In this document: positions 52,181 through 63,305 of the stretch, in pieces
How positions within the stretch are numbered: the stretch's first letter is position 1
Layout of the letters: the number at the start of each line of letters is the position of its first letter
DNA from: Ditylenchus dipsaci
Taxonomy: Eukaryota > Nematoda > Chromadorea > Rhabditida > Anguinidae
Assembly (NCBI GenBank): GCA_004194705.1
Contig: SADC01000181.1
Coordinates: 123,414 to 187,413 of the forward strand
Length of the DNA: 64,000 nt
Reading direction: 5' to 3'
Notes under the pieces: model-generated
Databases searched by the model: none
Told to the model about the DNA's origin: nothing
Seen by the model: only the letters and a program-made list of their open reading frames with translations
Made by a program: the position numbers and the translations under genes

Positions 52181-52640
52181 CTAAAGCTTTAATGTCCACT
52201 GCTTCACATTGGAGTCCTGCCCAGCACTAATAAGGCGGTTGTCTGTTAGCCAGGCAATGCAATTCACTGGGTTCATGGATGGGCAGCTGAACATGAGAAT
52301 ATATTGAGCATTTCGGAGGGTCAACCTATAATCTATCTTTAATGATGACAGGGTGTTCTTCACTATTCTGCAGGTCCCACACTATTATGTTGGTGTCAAT
52401 GCCGCCAGTAGCCACATACCGACTGTTGCCAGACCATGCGCAGCAGTTGATTTTGGCGGTGTGGAAGGACCATTCTTTTTCAGAAGCAGTTTTGTATTCG
52501 GCGCTGAGCTCGTAGGAACTACCTAAATAGGGGCTAGATCAGTTATAGAATAAAATTTAAATAATACCTTTCTCGCATTATCAGTAGCAACTAAGTATTT
52601 GCCATCAGGAGTGAAATTGCAGATATTATTTGCAGACATT
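52181..52640 (-). pseudogene. AIP1/WDR1 3-prime exons, copy II
   Basis: Exons 52568-52640 (NICNFTPDGKYLVATDNARK), about 52336-52522 (EKEWSFHTAKINCCAWSGNS, RYVATGGIDTNIIVWDLQNS) and 52181-52286 (CIAWLTDNRLISAGQDSNVK). This is the best AIP1 copy: the middle exon stays open after a one-base loss at its start (GTTCC versus GTTCCC in copy I). No GT donor follows HPVIIKD, and the last exon is one base out of phase (GCCCATCCATG). C. elegans UNC-78 ends in a very similar way. Upstream exons are absent. Either a decayed fragment or a real end with consensus errors. Confidence 0.72.
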
Positions 52641-52644
52641 AAAT

Positions 52645-53250
52645 TTCAGTAACATAGGGGTTTTTATTGATGTGGCTACACCGGTTTTTCCAAAATTTGA
52701 ACATTTGAAATGAAATTTCAATAATCGGTTTTGGCTCATTCACGTACTTTGACTTCAAGTTCGGCTTCGAGTTCAGACCAGAGGTGTTCACCTAGCCAAA
52801 GACCCGAACTCGAGCCAGTGTTGGGATTTTCAAATTTCTCGTATTCCTCCTCGTACTTCGTACCAAAAAATTTTAAAATTTGCTTAAAAAATTTGTTCAA
52901 ATAATCGGATTGTTTGTAAAAATAAATTTTTCGGTGAAAAAAGATTTGAATTAAGAAAGTTCGACCAAGGACGAGTCGTCTTTACCCTTCGTCTTCTGTC
53001 CTCGTCCTTGCCCCTATGTCCGCGTCCTCGTCCTCCTACTTGTAAATTTTTTGAGCCTCGTACTTCGTCTTCGTCCTCGTACCTCGTTTTTGGAGCTGCT
53101 CGTACTCGTCCTCGTAGTACGAGGACGAAGAAGAGGACGAGGACGAGTTCCCAACACTGACTCGAACTCGAAAGTGTTCACTTACTTCGACTTGGTGCTC
53201 CAGTTCAAGTTTGAGTTCGAGTTCAGATCAGAGCTGTAAAAATCTGTAAA
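52645..53250. repeat. TTCGAGTTC and TCCTCGTCC word arrays
   Basis: 52740-52815 and 53155-53235 carry GACTTCAAGTTCGGCTTCGA-type words. 52845-53150 carries TCGTCCTCGT words and their inverse (GAGGACGAGGACGAG), so it is palindromic overall. Likely two nested word-array elements. The 62-codon frame at 53051 is a by-product. Confidence 0.55.
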
Positions 53251-53700
53251 TAGTACGTGAATGAGCCATTACAGACAACTTTTGGAAACAGTTTGAGAAG
53301 AGTATATTTTAAACCCATCCTTATATGTCTGCCTTGGCTTTAAGTTTGTGCGCGCCTCTCCTCCCGGACTGTTAGGTAGCAATTCGTTACTGTTTGAAAC
53401 GGCCACACATTGAATGCTATTAATATGTTCTTTTTGTGCTGCTTTGGAACATTTTTCCCTGTCTGGTCAGTCTAACTCTTTGATATTACACCTATGACGT
53501 CACCAATAGAAGCGCATTGCTATTTTCCCACAAGTTAGTGCATTGATGGTAAGCTTTTAACAAAAAGAGATGAAGGAACGAGTAAACCGAAGGAATAGTT
53601 TTCTAGCATGATCAGTCCCGACCTACTAGTTGCCGTCATGACGGAAATTGTGGGTGCCGTTTAGTCGGATTATAGCAAAATGTCAGTATTTTCACGGTGA
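53251..53700. other. no gene recognised
   Basis: Non-repetitive AT-rich sequence ending at the target site of the next hAT element. Nothing recognised. Confidence 0.35.
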
Positions 53701-53708
53701 GTGGAGAC

Positions 53709-54542
53709 TAGGGTTGCTGAAATGTCGGACATTTATATTTTGGACATATGTCCGGACATATGTCCGGGCATTTATGGACATATGTCCAAAATTTCGGACA
53801 CTTATACAACCAAACTTTATTCAAAAAATTTCAATTAACGATACAATAATCGTTCATAGATACATCAAATTCATTTACAATTGAATCTTTTTACTCAGTT
53901 TCCAATTCTATTTCTTCCACTGCTCGTTCCAGTCGCGTTGGCTTAGGTTTTGCTTTGGATACCGTCTAGGTGGTCTAAATTTACAATTTATTGCTACCGG
54001 ACCTGGTTCTGAAACTCTTAATTCATAATCTTTTGAAAACCTAGGGCTGGAAAAAGGAACAAAACAGAGAAGATACCTGAGGACGTAAAATCCGCGGATT
54101 TTATCCCTATCCTCGCATTTAATGCGGTGCTTATTGATACCGGTCCTGGTTCTGGAACTATTAAGTAGTTCGAGCATCCACGTGGTTTGGGTACTATCTA
54201 TGAGGTATTGGGTAGCTTCTAGGTGGTTTGGGACCCATCCAAATGATTCGGGTAACTTACAGTTGGTTTGAGTAATATCCATTGATTTGGGTAACGTCTA
54301 GGTGGTCTAAATTTACAATACTAGTGGAAGTTTCAATAAATTATATTTTTCTTTTGTCATTTTCAATCTGAAAATAAAAATCAGAAAGAGTAGCAAATAA
54401 ACTGTAAAAAAAAATTGTGTAACAATCTCATTTATATATGTCCGATTTTAATAAGGGCGGACATTTTGCAGGACATATGTCCGGACATATGTCCATAAAT
54501 GTCCGGACATATGTCCGGACATATGTCCATTCAGCAACCCTA
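53709..54542. mobile_element. hAT-type element with GGACATATGTCC words
   Basis: Perfect 8-bp TSD GTGGAGAC at 53701-53708 and 54543-54550. Termini TAGGGTTGCTGAA and its inverse TTCAGCAACCCTA are typical of hAT (TAGGG.TG). Each end has three to five copies of the palindrome GGACATATGTCC. A 124-codon minus frame inside (53908-54282) shows no transposase features, so the element is non-autonomous. Confidence 0.92.
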
Positions 54543-54554
54543 GTGGAGACCTAC

Positions 54555-55600
54555 GGACGATTTGCTAATTTTTCTACACTAAAAGAAAATGAATAAATGG
54601 GTTTAAATATATTACACAGCCGAGAACTGCCATCATTTGTCGAAGTTGACCATGTCGCGCAAATATATACAGTGACAATAAAATTTCTTGATAGGTTACA
54701 CAATTTCCTATTCAACACCGCAAAGTTTGTTTGTACCAAAGCAAGCGTCTTGCTCAGAATTTCATGGAGATCATTTCTAAACCAATCGAACTACCGAAAA
54801 AAATCTTTTTTGCGGATTATTTTAGTATTTGAAGTTCGGTGTACCATAGTGCAAATTACTTATGGTTTTTTGTCATAACTTTTGTTGCGATTACTCCCAT
54901 TATTAGTTTTAATGCTAATCAGATACGGAATCGATTTCGCTTTCTAATGAGTATAAATGTACAGTCGACTCTCGATTTAAGGACACCCCGAAAAGTTCGT
55001 TCCCACCTAGTTTTAGCCCGATTTTTGAAATTTGTCACCAGTTTTAATTTGACAGTCTGGTTGCAAATATCGCGAGAATTCCGATTTTGCCGATCGTTTT
55101 TAAGCATGTACTTTCATCATTAAAAAAGCAAAACCTCGATTTAAGGAGAGCGATTTGTGCAGGATTAAAAGTTGGATTGGCATCATCAATATAATAATCT
55201 CTAAATTCCCTTAAAACTGCTCTTAAAACTAAAATGGAAAAGAAAAAAAAACATCGCTAAAGAAGGCTGATTAGTTTCGTATGATATTTCGATTTTTATG
55301 AAATTTTTGAAAAATTTGGGCATTCTGATAGTGATTATGCTTATTCAAGTTTTAATTCTGCACAAGTTTGTCCGACATTAGAACACCGAGTTTCCGGCAA
55401 AATATGGATGTGTAACCACATTTAAAAGACACAAAACTAGAACTAATACTTTCATTTCGAGACTATCTCTTTAACCGTTTTCAGTCCTCCTTTAAAAAAC
55501 GGACAGAAATTTTGGAACAACCTAATAAATAGTCATCACATATGCATTTTTATTAAATTAATCAGAAAATTAAAATTTTGCGTCACAAAAAATCGTTTTA
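54555..55600. repeat. duplicate of 17.6-17.8 and 18.36-19.15 kb
   Basis: 54555-54820 matches 17.59-17.82 kb. 54820-55600 matches 18.36-19.16 kb, including the CAGTCGACTCTCGATTTAAG end at 54962. No gene. Confidence 0.65.
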
Positions 55601-55612
55601 ATTCGTGGCTCC

Positions 55613-57754
55613 TCAAAAACTCCAACCACATGCCTCGCAACGCCATGCGTTGCAGTCAAGTTCAGGACGCAACATTCCGAGAATTTTAGAGAGGGCTCGG
55701 TAGCAGTTGTCATGCACCACATCATAGCCACGGCAATATCTTCTCAGGTTCAGGAGGGTGTTTTTACTAGTGGCGTATTGCCAGTCCCACGTGGCAAACC
55801 AAGAATGGTACTCTAGTCCTTCTCGATATCTTCTCGTTTTTCTCAAGGATATAACTGTAAAAGCATGAGATTGTAAGAGAAGTTAGACGGAAGAGCAAAT
55901 AATAGCAATTATTTTCTGATGGTTTAAAAGAAATTGAGGAACCTCGACGAAATTTCGGGATTTATACTGAATTTAAATATTAGAACAGGACATGAACGTT
56001 TCGTCGTAAAACCGTTTCGCCGTAAGCTGTTTCGTCGTAAAATTGGTTTGTGGCAGTAGAAATTGTTTTCTTCTAGACTAACAGTTAATAACTAGTTTTG
56101 GCTCTTTTCCACCATGGGGGAGAGGGAGGGGGGTTTGCCTTGGCCCCTCCCTGTTGTTTTTTTAGGTCTTTAAGGCTTAGGCAAGGTAGGCCGGCATATG
56201 TTAGGAAGAGCTGAAACATATCCTTTACTCATCTTTAATTCCATTTTAACATACGCTGGTCCAACTTGCCTAGATTTAAGCTTAAAAAATCATAATAAAA
56301 AAAAAATTAGCCGAAAGTAATTAAAGATTTAGCCAAAGTAATTAAAAATCATTCGATTCTATTCAGAATTGTGTCCTAAGTACGATTTGACAATGTTAAA
56401 AAGCGAGTTGGCTTACAGGAACCCCAGTTGTGGAGTAGTTTTGTATCCTGTAGAGCATCCAGGTGTAAAGAGTGGTAGTACAGTCGACGCTCTCTATAAC
56501 GACGCTCTTTATAACGACTCGCTCTTTATAACGATCCAGAAAAAAGAACTATTTGGTCCTGAGCTAAGTCATTCAAGTCAAATTCACGCTCTTTTAACGA
56601 CGCTCTCTATAACGACTCGGTTTAGCCGGTCCCTTGAGAGTCGTTATAGAGAGCTTCGACTGTACCAAGAAAATGGTATGCAAGTGGTATACCAACGCAG
56701 TGACGAGTTATGGGTAATCAGGTGGAAGTGCTTAGGTATTGGTATTTGTGTGGCGGTGGCAGATTGTAGTTCCTAAGTAGTGGTATTTTGAAGGTAGTGC
56801 TCAGTCAACAGTACTCAAATTGCACATCAGATCATTGAAACAAGTATCGTCCACTTGGATCAAAAATTCTTTTTACTTTTTCGGGCTCCAAACCTGTTTT
56901 CTGGACTGCTTTGGCGTGCTGACGATGGTTTGATAGTGGTAAATGGCGTTTAGACGGTATTTTTTAGTTTTGGTAAAATCGAGTTTGGTGAAATCAATTA
57001 TCTCTCAAAATTCACCCCACAAAACCTTATTTTACTATCATCAAACCATCTTCAGCATGAACGATTTAGTCCAGAAAACAGGTTTTATAACCCAAAAACT
57101 TTAAAAAAATTCGATCCAAGTGGACGACCACTTGGTTATGTGGTGGTACATGTGAAAAATGTGGATTCAAATTTTAATGAGAATCTTGATAAAAATGGTC
57201 TAATAGTTTATATGTACAGCTCAAGTGACTAAAACGCCATAAAATTATTCACACATAAGCATCACGTTGTTTCCTAATGCTAATAACTTTTGCGACGAAA
57301 CGTCCCTTACGACGAAACGGCTTACGACGAAACGTCGCGTACCCTATTAGAACATACTGTTTTTAAATTTTTTTGAAACCTATCAATCTTTCTGAAATTT
57401 TTATATCGCATCAGTTAATTTTTGCTTAGTTTTGCGGACAGGATGGTAGTGTGTTCAAATGCCTTTGTGTGGTATTTCCATAGTAAACTCACTGGTTGTG
57501 AAGATTTGTTAGGACAAGAACCCCACATGCGGGACCAAGTAAAAACGCCAAGCTGCTCTTTCCTTGAAACAACGGTATTGAGTTACCCACTCACGTGGGT
57601 CATACTCCCATGATTTCATTGGCCTGTTTTGATTGGCATAGGCAGTCAACGATGAGATTGTATCAGAAGAGGAGCTGGAGAAGAGTTCACCTGGTTCAAT
57701 GCACAACAGAAGAAAAAAACTTATCAGTGAGAATGACAGTTGTAGTAATTTCAT
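55613..57754 (-). pseudogene. secreted-protein gene, copy 2, broken
   Basis: Exon 1 from ATG at 57754 is one base short near HVG and runs into a stop before the donor. Exon 2 (55613 to about 55855) has lost 20 bases after ILEKN relative to copy 1. The rest is nearly identical, including HDNCYRALSKILG. The intron contains the shared Mutator-like element without the Tigger insertion. Confidence 0.7.
55987..57344. mobile_element. Mutator-like element, second copy
   Basis: TSD TATTAGAAC at 55978-55986 and 57345-57353. Same ends and words as 19558-21567. It lacks the Tigger element but keeps a fuller pogo-like MITE at about 56482-56668 (TACAGTCGACGCTCTC... with inverse AGAGCTTCGACTGTA) that is truncated in copy 1. 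Family F at about 56840-57130. Confidence 0.82.
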
Positions 57755-57779
57755 GAGTGCTTGAGACTGAGCCTTCTGA

Positions 57780-58660
57780 ACTAAAAAAATTCAGTCCAAA
57801 AAATTTGTTTTTGATATTTTATTATTTAAATCAATAAACCAAAATGAAAATTGTCCAAGTTTGAAAATTTTGAATTCGATTTCCAGACTCTTTTTTGAAA
57901 AAAATTGAACCTCGAAAAAGTAAAATGCAAGAATAGTTCGAAAAGGCAGATAAATAAACAAATTCCTAAAAAATGTTGTTGCAATTTGATCTCAGCATAA
58001 ATAAACAACAAAACAAATGCTGTGACTAATAAATTTGGCTAAAAATACTTTGGTTGAAGCGTCTTTTTTTGACCCTTTTTGAAAATTAAGTCCTGTCATA
58101 TCGAGACTTTGCCATCGACAATGGCGAAAATATTTTAATTAGCAGTATCGTGTGAGCAGCGTGTTCCGCATTTGTCCAATTTACAAGCCCTTATGTGCTA
58201 AATTTTCAAAAACCGGCTCTAGACGCAGTGCTCTATAATATCACAATCAAAAAGCACAATCTGCTCTACTGATTACAAAAAGAGTTAGCGTGACGCACTT
58301 GACCTTGGCCCTAGAAAAGTTGAAAAGCAGTGTGACTTACTCAGTCCGTATACTATGTAACTATTTTTTCTGCGCTGAGATATAAGTCCCTGAGAGGGCC
58401 TTTACTAAAGAGGAGCTTTCAATATAGAATATACGGTAGTACTCTCGTTAATCAAGCTATTTTGGACGCCATATTTGCGCTAGCGCCGCAAATTTTTTAA
58501 CTTCAAATATTCATAGTCCCACTCATGGTGATATCTCAGTAACTGAGAATATTGGCGTGGCAATACTTGAGCAATAATAATCCGGCAGATGATTTACTAA
58601 AAACATATTTTATGACACACGATTTGCACAACCATATTAGCATGGGACTGGGCAAAAAGT
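57780..58660. other. flank of the secreted gene copy, then unique sequence; no gene
   Basis: 57780-58205 matches 22.0-22.43 kb. 58205-58660 has a decayed TACGGTA end near 58430 and a TACTCTCGTTAATCAAGC pogo-like end, otherwise nothing recognised. Confidence 0.4.
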
Positions 58661-59195
58661 ACCTCTAAATGCCTTTTTGATCAAGAGTCTTGCTCGGAAT
58701 TATGTCTAAGGTAAGTGTGCGCGCGTCTCTACCGACCAAGCCCCCTGGCCCCCTTTGGGGCTTCGGCATGTCCCCGGGGATTGGCGTTGAGACGCGCATA
58801 CCCACATACATTAGACACCAATCACTCGAAAGTGACTCTGGATGCATAAAAATGTATGCATACCAGAGTTTATTTATGCGGTTATGCCCCAGTATTCAAA
58901 ACTATGTTCAACATCTTCCTTTTGGAACAAATTGGCCTCTTTTTGGTCCCTTACTACCCCAAAACAGCCCTAAGTCCCTTTAATAATGGTAAAAAAAGTA
59001 ATTTTGGGTGGCTCCAAAACTCGATTTCTTATTGACCAAAACTCAAAAATAATGCCTTTTTGAGTTCCTGAGGTGATTAAGAGTCGATATAGGGTGTTTG
59101 GAAACACTTTTAAAAAATTCCATTTGGGAGGGGGCGGTATTACTACGGTAGCGCCAAGAAATTTTACTTTTACGCATATTCGTAGTAGGGTCACA
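58660..59195. repeat. foldback half with core copy 7
   Basis: Core 58675-58930 with its stem carrying a paired base change. One arm follows (TGAGTTCCTGAGGTGATTAA, GGTGTTTGGAAACACTTTT) to GGCGGTATTACTACGGTAGC. The left arm is missing. Confidence 0.6.
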
Positions 59196-60465
59196 AACAG
59201 CTATTTCCTCAGCTAATATTTTGTGGAATCCTTGCATATCAGTAACAGACAATTATGCGTATCCTATTTTCGTGGCCGATAGGGGCTCCAGCTCCAAAAA
59301 TTTAGCCAACCAAATGGGTAGGCGGGTCAGGGCCCTGCTGTTTTCCTTGACAGCTATTTTATCTTTTATTTCTTTTGAACGGGTGTGATTTTTTCCCATC
59401 TCCTGCATGATTGTCATGCCATTAGTCTACTAGGCTTCTCAATAGCGTGCAGGGTTTGGCTAGCAAAGTATTGCCTTGATAAAAAATACTCTCTGCTATG
59501 TTAAAATGGGGTCGCAGAAGGTGGGTCGCAAACAGCTATTTCCTCAGCTAAATATCCTTCCTATAGAATCTTTGCAAATCAACTAGACTGCAGAATGAAA
59601 AGAATCTTGGTATACTATTGCCGGGCCCGTAGGGACTCCAGCTCCAAAATTTAGCCAAACCCATAAGGGTAGGCAGGTCTAATAAAGACCCCGCTGTTTC
59701 TTTGACAGCTTTTTTTTGATTTGTTATAAACGCTACCCAAGCTTTTAATCACAGAAGCGCAGATTGTCATGATACAGTATAATAGGGTTTCTCAATAGAT
59801 TGCTGGGTTTGGCAAAGCAAAGAACTGGCTAGAGAAAATACTCTTTGCTATGTCAAAATAAAATCACCTGGAAATCGAGAGAGATAGAATTATCAGTCGT
59901 TCAGAAAGTTCACGACCACCCCTGAAGCACATTTGTTTTTAATTTTTTGAATCTTTTCAATTGTTTTTTTGTGGTTACATCTAAATAATAAAATGTGATA
60001 TCAAATTACTCATTAGCTAGATAATTACCTCATGTTCTTACAATGGCCTCCCATGGACCAATAAAATCCGTTGAACCGCGAACAAAGACCAGAGCCTTGC
60101 AGTTGAAATTTTAAGACAAAAAATTGTATCACTCGGCTGGCAACTTCTGCTTCACCGCCCCATGTAACGGATGTTGCTCTACCAACTACAATTAGTACTG
60201 CAGAATCGGGAGAGGAGGGATTTGCGAACGAGCAGGACATTCGGTCATCCGTGGAGGAATTTTGAACTGAAAGGCATCTGTATCCTTTGTTCGCGGTTTC
60301 AACGGATTTTATTGGTTTATGGGAGGCAGTATAAAACAAAAAGGGTGTTTCACTGGATGATTAATACGTTATGCATAATTTTCATTTAGATGTACCGTAT
60401 TTACTCTAATTTAAGCCACCCTCCCTCTAATTTATGAACTGAAGTTTTGATAAACCTTTTTTTAG
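59196..60465. repeat. two R1 copies, palindromic MITE and TACCGTATT end
   Basis: R1 at 59200-59480 and 59520-59860. Palindromic MITE at 59930-60390 (copy of 3950-4446). TACCGTATTTACTCTAATTT at 60396. It is the same order as 3.6-4.5 kb, so this is one duplicated block. Confidence 0.6.
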
Positions 60466-60467
60466 GT

Positions 60468-61074
60468 GCTTTGTACATGATGTTAAAATTTTGATTGTTT
60501 TAGCCCACCATTTTGTTGCTGAAGAGTTCATGCAACAGTAATGGCGAGATGGTGTCTGCTTACCCTCCCAACAACCATTCTTCTCGCTATGTGTGGGCTT
60601 ACTCGATGTGCTAGGTACACAGCTTTTTCTTTTTTTCTCACCCCAAAAATTGGCTGTACTTAGGATTGATTGAAGAGGAATACCGAAACCAATTCCTGCC
60701 TCAATACAGAGCCAAGTATATCAAAGTGATCGAGCAGGAAGAGCAACACCAGTTCAATGACAAGGCTTCAGTCAGTGAATTAAACAAATTTAGAATTTTT
60801 TTGCCGAGTTTTAGGAATCTTGTTTTCTGCAAAAAGCTTTGTACTTTTTGAAAAAATATTATTTAGCATGTGCAAATGCTGAACCAGGACATTGACAACT
60901 CGCCTGTGCTCCATGTGCACAGGGTAAACCAGGGTTCTATTTCTACATATTTAAGGATAATAGCTTTTGTTGCAAGAGTTGCTGGACAAATACCCCAGCA
61001 TGGTAGAAATTCGAGGGCGAAGTTTCTCCACCGAAGCTGTGGCTGTACGCCGCCTGATTCATGTGCTGGCCGCT
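60468..61074 (+). pseudogene. copy of exons of the unknown gene, fused to EMRE sequence
   Basis: Exons match 4525-4674 (with several one-base indels), 4722-4828 (donor lost), 4926-4982 and 5035-5149 up to VLAA. At 61075 the sequence jumps into the 3-prime end of the EMRE intron, removing the donor and the last exon. Confidence 0.7.
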
Positions 61075-61659
61075 AGAGATACAATTTTTTTTATATCGTA
61101 TCGATACCTTATTGTATTTGCAGATACAGGTCAAACCTCGATAAGCCGGCACCCCCCAAAAGTTCGTTTCAGCCTTGGGTCCGAACTTTTTTTAGCCCAA
61201 TTTGTGAAAGCTATTTCCAGTTCTGTTTTTACGATCTGGTCGAAAATATCGTCAGGATTCCGATTTTTGCCGATCGTTTTTTAAAAAATCTTGCGATTTC
61301 ATCATTAAAAAAGTAAAACCTAAAATAAAAGTAAAAAAAAGTAAAAACGAGTTTTTACTTTTTTTAACCCAAATTTTGTTTTCTTTTCAAAACACGATTG
61401 AAAAATCGGATCCTGACGATATTTTCGACCAGACCGTTAAAAAGAACTGGAAATAGCTTTTAAAAATTGGATTAAAAAAGTGTCGGGACCGCGGGCTGGA
61501 ACGAACTTTTGGGGATGCCGGCTTATTGAGGTTTGACTGTATGCCTTGTAGGCTGTTGGGTTCCATGTATGTAGGTGGCAAAATAGCTCAGAAAAAGCAG
61601 CCACTTTTCTGGAAGAAAACGAACTATTTGTCCATTCCGAGGACGACGATGATGATTGA
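61075..61659 (+). pseudogene. EMRE intron end and exon 2 split by a MITE, copy
   Basis: Intron end and TTTGCAGATA, MITE at 61127-61539 (TA at 61125-61126 and 61540-61541), then exon 2 to TGA at 61657-61659 with several one-base indels. Same insertion point as 22624-23038, so both descend from one hit copy. Confidence 0.75.
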
Positions 61660-62525
61660 TGCAACACACAACAAACATAGCTTAATATTGTAAAAAGGTT
61701 GCGAGTAGAAATCGGAAGAATTAGTACAATAAATTCTTTGAAAGCATCAAGATTGTTATTTCAAGTTAAAATCGAACCTCGATGAATAAGGGAGGGCCCT
61801 GACTTTTGACCTGGGGGAACTTCGATGATATATTTTTTTCTGCGATATTCTTGTAGAGCGTGCCCAAGTTTGCGGCAAATAAAAGTAAATTCACGGCAAA
61901 AAAAAGTATGATGCATGAGATATCCTGGTATCAATTAAAACGTTCGGAAGGGTTTAGTTTGGTTGCGTTGATCTACAACAACTGTGTTTCTTTGAGCGTC
62001 CATGCTCACCCGAAAATCATCCATTAATAAATTCAGCGTTATTGACCCTTTTAAACAACATTCATAATTATAATAAAGTTGCGGCAGAAAAAGGCAAATT
62101 TACGCCAGAAAAAAGTGACTTCGTAGCAAGAAAGAAAATTTGCGGGCAAAAAAAAGGTAATTGCGACTGTAATATTATAAACTAGAACAACAGGCGCCTA
62201 TCTGCGCCCTCTATCCTATTTTGAAATTTTAATAATATCAATCCATCTCACATTCCCCTGAGAACCCTTTTTGTGTACCCCCGTCTCTCTGGCTACCTTT
62301 TTCTGGGGTACTCTTTTTCGCCTTCAAAGATCCCGCTCACTCTCCTCCCCTGATACTTTAGTGGTGGTTTGGGGGGTAGGTGGTGTGGGACAGGCGAGGA
62401 TATTCGAGGGTAGGCGAGGTAGAGAAGGTGGGTTAAACAGTAGGGTGCATGTTCTACCCGAATAACAGAGATAGTAGCCGAAACACAATGTTCCCGTACG
62501 ACATAGGCCCGATAGGCGCCTGCAG
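61660..62525. repeat. EMRE 3-prime piece, GCGGCAAA array, GGCGCC-ended element
   Basis: 61660-61760 EMRE downstream. 61775-62190 matches 24.89-25.31 kb. 62191-62522 is bounded by CAGGCGCCTATCTGCGCC and CCCGATAGGCGCCTG and contains the GTAGGCGAGG array. It is the element whose right end is at 18.35 kb and left end at 25.32 and 47.66 kb. Confidence 0.6.
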
Positions 62526-62529
62526 ACCC

Positions 62530-63300
62530 TAGTATTTTAGTATTTGAAGTTCGGGTTACCATAGTGCAAATTAGTTATGTTTTTGTCATAACTTTTGTGC
62601 GATTACTCCCATTATTAGTTTTAATGCTAATCAGATACGGATTCGATTTCGCTTTCTAATAGTATAAATGTACAGTCGACTCACGATTTAAGGACACCCC
62701 GGAAAAGTTCGTTCCCACCTAGTTTTAGCCCGATTTTTGAATTTGTCACCAGTTTTAATTTGACAGTCTGGTTGCAAATATCGCGAAGAATTCCGATTTT
62801 GCCGATCGTTTTTAATCATGTGCTTTCATCATTAAAAGGCAAAACTTCGATTTAAGGAGAGGGATTGTGCAGGATTAAAAGTTGATTGGCGATCATCAAT
62901 ATAATAATCTCTAAATTCCCTTAAAACCGCCTTAAAACTAAAATGGAAAAAAGAAGAAACATCGCTAAAGAAGGCTGATTAGCTTCGGTATGATTTTCGA
63001 TTTTATGAAATTTTTTGAAGAAATTCGGACATTCTGATTAAGTGATATGCTTATTCAAGTTTTAATTCTGCACAATTTGTCTGAGATTACAACACCGAGT
63101 TTTCGGCAAAATATTGATGTGTAACCACATTTAAAAGACACAAAACTTGATCAATTCTCTGACATTATCCTTAACAGCTTTCAGTCCTCCTTTTAAAAAC
63201 GGACAGAAATTTTGGAACAACCTAATAAATAGTCATCACATATGCATTTTTTATTAATTAATCAGAAAAATTAAAATTTTGCATCACAAAAAATCGTTTT
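62530..63300. repeat. third copy of the 18.36-19.15 kb block
   Basis: Matches 18.36-19.15 and 54.82-55.60 kb throughout, with more one-base indels than the other two copies. No gene. Confidence 0.65.
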
Positions 63301-63305
63301 AATTC

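Noticed and set aside
53908..54282. 124-codon frame as a hAT transposase
   Set aside because: No dimerisation domain, DDE residues or BED finger visible, and the whole element is only 834 bp.
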